Part shown: in pieces, positions 32,401 through 41,400 of the stretch
Layout of the letters: every line of letters starts with the position of its first letter
Numbering within the stretch: the stretch's first letter is position 1
Source: Corallococcus sp. NCRR
GTDB lineage: Bacteria; Myxococcota; Myxococcia; Myxococcales; Myxococcaceae
NCBI RefSeq assembly: GCF_026965535.1
Contig: NZ_CP114039.1
Coordinates: 7,254,001-7,318,000, forward strand
Length of the DNA stretch: 64,000 nucleotides
Reading direction: 5' to 3'
Notes under the pieces: model-generated
What the model saw: the letters and a program-made list of their open reading frames with translations, nothing else
Told to the model about the DNA's origin: nothing
Database searches by the model: none
Translations under genes and position numbers: made by a program

Positions 32401-35400
32401 CCGGCGGAGACGATGGTGGACACGCCGTCCAGCCCGTCCGTGCTCAACTGCGCGAGCACCGACGGCGTCAGCGTCACGGTGGTGATGCGCTGCGACTTCA
32501 GCAGCGTGCGCAGCGGCTCGTCCGGCAGCAGCCGGTCGCGAGGCGCGAGCACCAGCGTGGCCCCGGACACGAGCGTGCTGAACACCTCCCACACGCTGGC
32601 GTCGAAGCTGGACGCCGCGTACTGCAACGCGCGCTGTCCCGAGCCCAGGCCCTTCGCCGCGGCGGCCTGCCGGGCGGTGTTGTTGAGGCCCCGGTGCGGC
32701 AGCAGCGTGCCCTTGGGGCGGCCCGTGGAGCCGGACGTGTAGATGACGTACGCCAGGGTGTCCGCGTTGGCGCTGGAGGCCGGAGCGGACTCCGGCAGCG
32801 TCTGGAGGTGCGCCGCCTCCACGTCCATGCGCACGACGCGCAGGCCGTCGGAGGGCAGCTGCTGGCTCAGCGACGACTGCGTGACCAGCACGGGCGCGCC
32901 GCTGTCCTCCAGCATGAAGGACAGGCGCTCACGCGGGTAGGACGGATCCAGCGGCACGAAGGCGCCACCGGCCTTCTGGATGCCGAGCATCGCGACCGCG
33001 AGCTCCAGCGAGCGCTCCACGCAGAGCGCCACGCGCACCTCGGGCCCGACGCCCAGCGTGCGCAGGTGGTGCGCCAGCTGGTTCGCCCGCGCGTCCAGCT
33101 GCGCGTACGTCAGCGAGGCATCCTCGAACACCAGCGCCTGCGAGTCCGGCGCGCGACGCACCTGGGCCTCGAACAGCGTCGGGAACGTCACGTCACCCGC
33201 GACGTCGCCACGCGTGTCGTTCCACGCCACCAGCACCTGGTGACGCTCCTGCGGGCCCATCAGCTCGAGCTGGGACAGCTTCGCCATGGGCCGCACCGCC
33301 ACGGACTCCAGCAGCACGCGCAGGTGCTCCATCATCCGCTGCGCCGTCGCCGCCGTGAACAGGTCGGTGTTGTACTCCAGCGTCCCTTCCAGCCCGCCCG
33401 CCGCCTCCGTCAGCGACAGCGTCAGGTCGAACTTCGCGGACTTCGACTCCACCTCGTACGGCGACAGCTCCACGCCCGACAGCTTCAGGTGCGGCAGCAC
33501 GTCCTGCTGCAACGCGAACATCACCTGGAACAGCGGCGCGTGGCTCAGGCTGCGCTGCGGCTGGAGCTCCTCCACCAGCTTCTCGAACGGCACGTCCTGA
33601 TGCGCGTACGCGCCCAGCGTCGTCTCGCGCACCTGCTTGAGCACCTGCTGGAAGCTCGGGTTGCCCGACAGCTTCGTGCGCAGCACCAGCGTGTTGACGA
33701 AGAAGCCGATGAGCCCCTCCGTCTCCGCCTGCGTGCGGCCCGCGATGGGCGAGCCCACCGAGATGTCATCCTGGCCGCTGTAGCGGGACAGCAGCACCTG
33801 GAACGCGGCCAGCAGCAGTTGGTACGGCGTGACGCCTTCCTGCTTCGCCAGCGCGTTGAGCGTGCGGCTCAGCTCCGCGCCCAGCTTCACCGGCACCGTG
33901 GCACCGCGGTACGTCTGCACCGCGGGACGCGCGAAGTCAGTCGGCAGCTCCAGCACCGCCGGAGCCCCGGCCAGTTGCTGCTTCCAGTAGCCGACCTGCT
34001 TCTCCAACACCCCGCCCAGCAGCCACTCCCGCTGCCACTGCGCGAAGTCCGAGTACTGCACCGCCAGCTCTGGCAGCGGGGACTTCTGGTTGAGGACCTG
34101 GGCCTCGTAGAGCGCGGCGACCTCACGCACGAGGACGCCCAGGGACCAACCGTCGGAGACGATGTGGTGCATCGTCACCAGCAGCACGTGCTTCGCCTCG
34201 CCCAGCTTCAGCAGCTTCGCGCGGAAGAGCGGGCCAGTGCCCAGATCGAACGGGCGCGCGGCTTCTTCCTCCGCCAACCGCCGTGCTTCCGCGTCCTGCG
34301 CACCGGAGACGTCCACCACCGGCAGCTCGAAGGGCTTCGCCGGGTGGATGACCTGCACGGCCTGGCCGTTCTCCTCGCGGAAGGTCGTGCGCAGCGACTC
34401 ATGCCGGCGGACGATCTCTTCCAGGGTCCGCCGCATGGCTTCCACATGCAGCGTGCCCTCCAGCTTCACGCCGCCCGCCACGTTGTAGAAGGCGCTGCCC
34501 TGCTCCAGCTGGTCCAGGAACCACAGGCGCTGCTGCGCGAACGACAGCGACTCCGTGGCGCTCCGGGGCCGAGGCGTGATCGCCGGGGCCTTGGAAGCAT
34601 CACGGCCCGAAGCGGCCGCATCCACGAACGCCGCGAGCGAAGCCACCGTGCTCAGCTCGAAGAGCGAGCGCAGCGGGACCTCGGCGCCGAAGGCCGTGCG
34701 CAGCCGGGAGACCAACTGCATCGCCAGCAGCGAGTGTCCGCCCAGCTCGAAGAACGAATCCTCCGCGCCCACGCGCTCCACGCGCAGCAGCTGCGCGAAG
34801 AGGGTGGCCACCTGCTCCTCCGTCGCCGTACGCGGCGCCACGTACTGCCCCTGCGACGACTGGGCCTCCGGCACCGGCAGCGCCTTGCGGTCCACCTTGC
34901 CGTTCGGATTGAGCGGCAGCGCGTTCAGCACCACGAACGCCGACGGCACCATGTACTCCGGCAACCGCGCCTTCAGACCCTTGCGCAGCTCCGCCACGTC
35001 CAGCGTCGCGCCCGCGACGTATGCCACCAGGCGCTTGTCGCCCGGCACGTCCTCGCGCACCACCACCACGGACTCGCGCACGCCAGGCTGCGTGGACAGC
35101 ACCGACTGCACTTCCCCCAGCTCGATGCGGAAACCACGCACCTTCACCTGGAAGTCGAAGCGGCCCAGGTACTCCAGCTCGCCATTCGGCAACCACCGGA
35201 TGCGGTCGCCCGTGCGGTACATCCGCGCGCCGGGCTCGTCGCTGAACGGGTTGGGGACGTACCGTTCCGCCGTCAGAGCAGGCTTCGCCAGGTAGCCTCG
35301 CGAGAGGCCCGCACCCGCGATGTACAACTCGCCCGGCACGCCCTGCGGCACCGGACGCAGCCGCGCATCCAGCACGTACCCCCGCGAGCCCGTCAGGAGA

Positions 35401-38400
35401 CGGCCCACCGTCGGCTCCCGCGTCGCGCCCTTCTCCACTCGCAAGTACGTCGAATACGTCGTGTCTTCCGTCGGGCCGTAGAAGTTGTAGACGGCGTCCA
35501 CGTTCTTCAGCTCGTAGACGGCCTGCGCCAGCCGGTTCAGCAGCGGCTCACCGGCGAGGTTCACGGTGCGCACCGTCTCCGGCACGCCCCCGCTGCGCAG
35601 CAACTCCGCCATCGCGGAGGGCACCGTGTTCACCAGCGTCACCCGGCTTGCGTCCTTCATCGTCGGGAGCGCCAGTGCGTTCTCCGCGACGATGACGGAA
35701 CCACCGACGCTCAGCGGCGCGAAGACTTCGAACACCGAGATGTCGAAGTTCAGCGACGTCGACGCCAACATGCCCGACAGCTGCTGCGGCGTGAAGAACG
35801 TCGTCGCCCAGTGCAGGAACGCGATCACGCTGCGCTGCTCGATGGCCACGCCCTTCGGACGGCCCGTCGAACCCGACGTGTACAGCACGTACGCCAGGTT
35901 CCTCAGGCCCGTGCGCGCATCGACGCGCGAAACAGGGTTCTTGGAGATGGTCTCCCAATCCGTATCCAGGAACACGTTGCGCGCCGAATGCGCGGGGAGC
36001 ACGCCCAGCAGCTTCTGCTGCGTCAGCACCACCGGCGCCTGCGCGTCCTCCAGCATCCAGCCCAGACGATCCTGCGGGTACGCCGGATCCAGCGGCACGT
36101 AGGCGCCACCCGCCTTCAGCACGCCCAGCAGCGCCACCACCATCCGCGCGGAGCGCTCCAGGCTCACGCCCACCAGCGTGTCCGGGCCCACGCCCATGCC
36201 ACGCAGGTGATGCGCCAGCTGGTTCGCCTGCGCCTCCAGCTGCGCGTACGTCAGCACCTGTCCGTCGAAGTAGACAGCGGGCGCGTCCGGCGTGCGAACC
36301 GCCTGCGCCTCGAAGAGCGTCTGCATCGTGCCGCTGACCGGGGCCGGCAGGTCCGTCCCCGACACGTCCATCAGCAGCGTCTGCTTCTCCTGCGCGCTCA
36401 TCAGCGAAAGGTCGAACACCTTCGCCATGGGGCGCACCGCCACGGACTCCAGCAGCACGCGCAGGTGCTCCGTCATCCGCTGCGCCGTCAACGCCGTGAA
36501 CAGGTCGGTGTTGTACTCGAGCGTCCCCTCCAGCCCGCCCGCCGTCTCCGTGAGGAAGAGCGTGAGGTCGAACTTCGCCGTCTTCGACTCCACCTCGTAC
36601 GGCGACAGCTCCATGCCCGACAGCTTCAGGTGCGGCAGCACGTCCTGCTGCAGCGCGAACATCACCTGGAACAGCGGCGCATGGCTCAGGCTGCGCTGCG
36701 GCTGGAGCTCCTCCACCAGCTTCTCGAACGGCACGTCCTGGTGCGCGTACGCGCCCAGCGTCGTCTCGCGCACCTGCTTGAGCACCTGCTGGAAGCTCGG
36801 GTTGCCCGACAGCTTCGTGCGCAGCACCAGCGTGTTGACGAAGAAGCCGATGAGGCCCTCCGTCTCCGCCTGCGTGCGGCCCGCGATGGGCGAGCCCACC
36901 GAGATGTCGTCCTGGCCGGAGTACCGCGCCAGCAGCACCTGGAACGCGGCCAGCAGCAACTGGTACGGCGTGACGCCTTCCTGCTTCGCCAGCGCGTTCA
37001 GCGCCCGGCTCAGGTCCGCGCCCAGTTTCACCGGCACCGTGGCGCCCCGGTACGTCTGCACCGCGGGACGCGCGAAGTCCGTCTGCAGCTCCAGGAGGGC
37101 AGGCGCTCCGGCCAACTGCTGCTTCCAGTAGCCGACCTGCTTCTCCAACACCCCGCCCAGCAGCCACTCCCGCTGCCACTGCGCGAAGTCCGCGTACTGC
37201 ACCGCCAGCTCCGGCATGGGCATGGCGCGGCCCTGCGAGTGCGCCTCATAGAGCGCGGCCATCTCGCGCACGAGGACGCCCAGGGACCAACCGTCGGAGA
37301 CGATGTGGTGCATCGTCACCAGCAGCACGTGCTTCGCTTCACCGAGCTTCAGCAGCTTCGCGCGGAAGAGCGGACCCGTGCCCAGGTCGAAGGGCCGCAC
37401 GGCCTCCTCGTTGACCAGGCGCTGGGTCTCCGCTTCGGCCACGTTCGACAGGTCCACCACGGGCAGGTCCATCCGGCCCACGGCGTGGATGATCTGCACC
37501 GCCTCGCCGTTCTCCTCACGGAACGTCGTGCGCAGCGACTCGTGCCGCGCGACGATCTCCTGGAGCGTCAGCCGCAGGGCCTCCACATCCAGCGCGCCCT
37601 CCAGCCGCACCGCGCCCGGCACGTTGTAGAGCGCGCTGCCCTGCTCCAACCGGTCCAGGAACCACAGGCGCTGCTGGGCGAACGACAGCGGCAACGCGCC
37701 CTCGCGCGACACCCGCTTCAGCGGCGGCAGGTTCGCGCCTTCCGCCCGCTGCTGCTTCCCGTCGATGAACGCCGCGAGCGAAGCCACCGTGCTCAGCTCG
37801 AAGAGCGAGCGCAGCGGGACCTCGACGCTGAAGGCCGTGCGCAGCCGGGAGACCAACTGCATCGCGAGCAGCGAGTGCCCACCCAGCTCGAAGAACGAAT
37901 CCTCCGCGCCCACGCGCTCCACGCGCAGCAGCTGCGCGAAGAGCGTCGCGACCTGCTCTTCCGTCGCCGTGCGCGGCGCCACGTACCGGGCCTGAGCCTG
38001 CGCTTCCGGCACCGGCAGCGCCTTGCGGTCCACCTTCCCGTTCGGCGTCAGCGGCAGTGCGTTCAGCACGACGAACGCCGACGGCACCATGTACTCCGGC
38101 AGCCGCGCCTTCAGCCCCTTGCGCAGCTCCGCCACGTCCAGCGAAGCGCCCGCCACGTACGCCACCAGGCGCTTGTCGCCGGGTACGTCCTCGCGCACCA
38201 CCACCACCGACTCACGCACGCCGGGCTGCGACGCCAGCGCCGACTCCACCTCGCCCAGCTCGATGCGGAAGCCGCGCACCTTCACCTGGAAGTCGATGCG
38301 GCCCAGGTACTCCAGCTCGCCCGTGGCCAGCCAGCGCACCCGGTCGCCCGTGCGGTACATCCGCGCGCCGGGCTCCACCGAGAACGGGTTGGGCACGAAG

Positions 38401-41400
38401 CGCTCCGCCGTCAGCGACGGCTTCGCCAGGTAGCCGCGCGCGAGGCCCGCGCCGGTCAGGTACAGCTCACCCGGAACCCCCTGCGGCACCGGACGCAGCC
38501 ATGCATCCAGCACGTACGCGCGCGAACCCGTCAGCGGACGGCCAATCGTCGGCTCACGCGCGCCGTCCTTCTCCACGCGCGTGTACGTCGAATACGTCGT
38601 GTCTTCCGTCGGGCCGTAGAGGTTGTAGACGCCCTCCACGTTCTTCAGCCCGTAGATCGCCTGCGCCAGCCGGTTCAGCAACGGCTCGCCCGCGAGGTTC
38701 ACCGTACGCACCGACTCCGGCACGCCCCCACTGCGCACCAGTTCCGCCATCGCGGAGGGCACCGTGTTCACCAGCGTCACGCGGCCCGCGTCCTTCAGCG
38801 TCGGCAACGCCAGCGCGTTCTCCGCGACGATGACGGCACCGCCGCAGGTCAGCGGCGCGAAGACCTCGAACACGGACAGGTCGAAGTTCAGCGACGTCGC
38901 CGCCAGCACGCCCGCGAGCTGCCGCGAAGTGAACGCAGCCGTCGCCCAGTGCAGGAAGGCCACCACGCTGCGCTGTTCAATCGCCACGCCCTTCGGACGG
39001 CCCGTGGAGCCCGACGTGTACAGCACGTACGCCAGGTTCCCCACGCCCGTGCCCGTCGTGACAGGCGTCGTCGGCTGGCGCGCAATGACGGCCCAGTCCG
39101 AATCCACGCAGACGGCCTTCGCGGAGTGCTCGGGCAGCACGCCCAGCAGCTTCTGCTGCGTCAGCAGCACCGGCGCCTGCGCGTCCTCCAGCATCCAGCC
39201 CAGGCGCTCACGCGGGTACGCCGGATCCAGCGGCACGTACGCACCACCGGCCTTCAGCACGCCCAGCAGCGCCACCACCATGCTCGCGGAGCGCTCCAGG
39301 CTCACACCCACCAGCGTGTCCGGGCCCACGCCCAGGCCGCGCAGGTGATGCGCCAACTGATTCGCCCGCGCGTCCAGCTGCGCGTACGTCAGCACCTGCC
39401 CGTCGAAGTAGACCGCCGCCGCATCCGGCGTGCGCGCCACCTGCGCCTCGAAGAGCGCCTGCATCGTCCCGTGCACCGGGCCCGGCAGGTCCGTCCCCGA
39501 CGTGTCCTTCAGCAGCGACTGCTTCTCCTGCGCTCCCATCAGCGACAGGTCGGACAGCTTCGCGCCCGGATCCGTGAGCAGCGACTCTAGCAGCACCCGC
39601 AGGTGCTCCATCATCCGGCGCGCCGTCGCCGCGGCGAACAGGTCCGTGTTGTATTCCAGCGTGCCTTCCAGCCCGCCCGCCGTCTCCGTCAGGTAGAGCG
39701 TCAGGTCGAACTTCGCCGTCTTCGACTCCACGTCGTACGGCGACAGCTCCACGCCCGGCAGGCGGAAGTGCGGCAGCACGTCCTGCTGCAACGCGAACAT
39801 CACCTGGAACAACGGCGCGTGGCTCAGGCTGCGCTGCGGCTGGAGCTCTTCCACCAGCTTCTCGAACGGCACGTCCTGGTGCGCGTACGCGCCCAGCGTC
39901 GTCTCCTTCACCTGGGCCAGCAGCGCGCGGAAGGACGGGTTGCCCTCCAGCTTCGTGCGCAGCACCAGCGTGTTGACGAAGAAGCCGATGAGGCCCTCCG
40001 TCTCCGCGCGCGAGCGGCCCGTGATGGGCGAACCCACCGAGATGTCGTCCTGCCCGGAGTAGCGCCCCAGCAGCACCTGGAACGCCGCCAGCAGCAGCAT
40101 GTACGGCGTGACGCCTTCCTGCTTCGCCAGCGCGCCCAGCGCCTTGCTCAGCTCCGCGCCCAGCTTCACGGGCACCGTCGCGCCGCGGTACGTCTGCGAC
40201 GCCGGACGGGCGAAGTCCGTCGGCAGCTCCAGCACCGCCGGAGCCCCCGCCAGCCGCTGCTTCCAGTAGCCGACCTGCTTCTCCAACACGCCGCCCAGCA
40301 GCCACTCCCGCTGCCACTGCGCGAAGTCCGCGTACTGCACGCGCAGCTCCGGCAGCGGAGAACCCCGCCCGCCACGGAACGCGTCGTAGAGCGCGGCGAC
40401 CTCGCGCACGAGCACGCCCATGGACCAACCGTCGGAGACGATGTGGTGCATCGTCACCAGCAGCACGTGCTTCGCTTCACCCAGCTTGAGCAACCGCGCG
40501 CGCATCAGCGGCCCCGCGCCCAGGTCGAACGGGCGCACGGCCTCTTCATCCACGCACCGCCGCGCCTCCGCCTCGCGCGACGCCTCCGGGGAGCCCGTCA
40601 GGTCCACCACCGGCAGCTCGAAGGCCTTCGCCGGGTGGATGATCTGCACCGCCTCGCCGTTCTCCTCGCGGAACGTCGTGCGCAGCGACTCGTGCCGGCG
40701 GACGATCTCCTCCAGGCTCCGGCGCAGCGATTCGGCGTCCAGCGCGCCGTCCAGCCGCACCGCTCCCGGGATGCTGTAGAGCGCGCTGCCCTGCTCCAGC
40801 CGGTCCAGGAACCACAGGCGCTGCTGCGCGAACGACAGGGGCTGCGTGGCCCCTCGCGGCCGGGGCGCGAGCACCGCCGCCTTCGGCTCCTGCTTCGACG
40901 CGGTGATGCGCTTCGCCAGCTCCACCAGGCTCGGCCCCTGAAGCAGCAGCTCCATGGGCAGCGCGATCCCCAGCCCCTTCTCCACCGCGTGCGCCAGCTC
41001 CACCGCGCTCAGCGAATCCAGGCCGTAGCGGGTGATCGGCTCCCGCACGTCCACCGTCTTCGCCGGCACCTTCAGCTGCTCCGCCACGCGCTCCACCAGC
41101 CACGTCAGCGTGGCCCGCGCGGCCTCCGGCACGTCTTCACGCACCGGCGCCGCGACAGGCTCCGAGGCCTCTTCCGTCTCCTCCGCCTCCTCGAACCCCG
41201 GCTCGCGCCACACCAGCACCGTGCGCAGCTCGTCCGCGAGGAACTGCGCCTTGCACGCGTGCCGCTGGATCTTCCCGCTGGAGGTCTTCGGGATGCTGCC
41301 GGGCTCGATCAGCGCCACGGCGTGCACCTGGACCTCGTGGCGCTCGGCGACGCGCTGGCGGATCTCCTTCACCGCCGCCTCCGCCATGTCCACCTGCTTG

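Noticed and set aside
29535-39590. Plus-strand open frame of 3,351 codons opposite NRPS modules 1-4
   Set aside because: Same cause: an antisense shadow with repetitive RxxRLRxQL composition and no recognisable fold.
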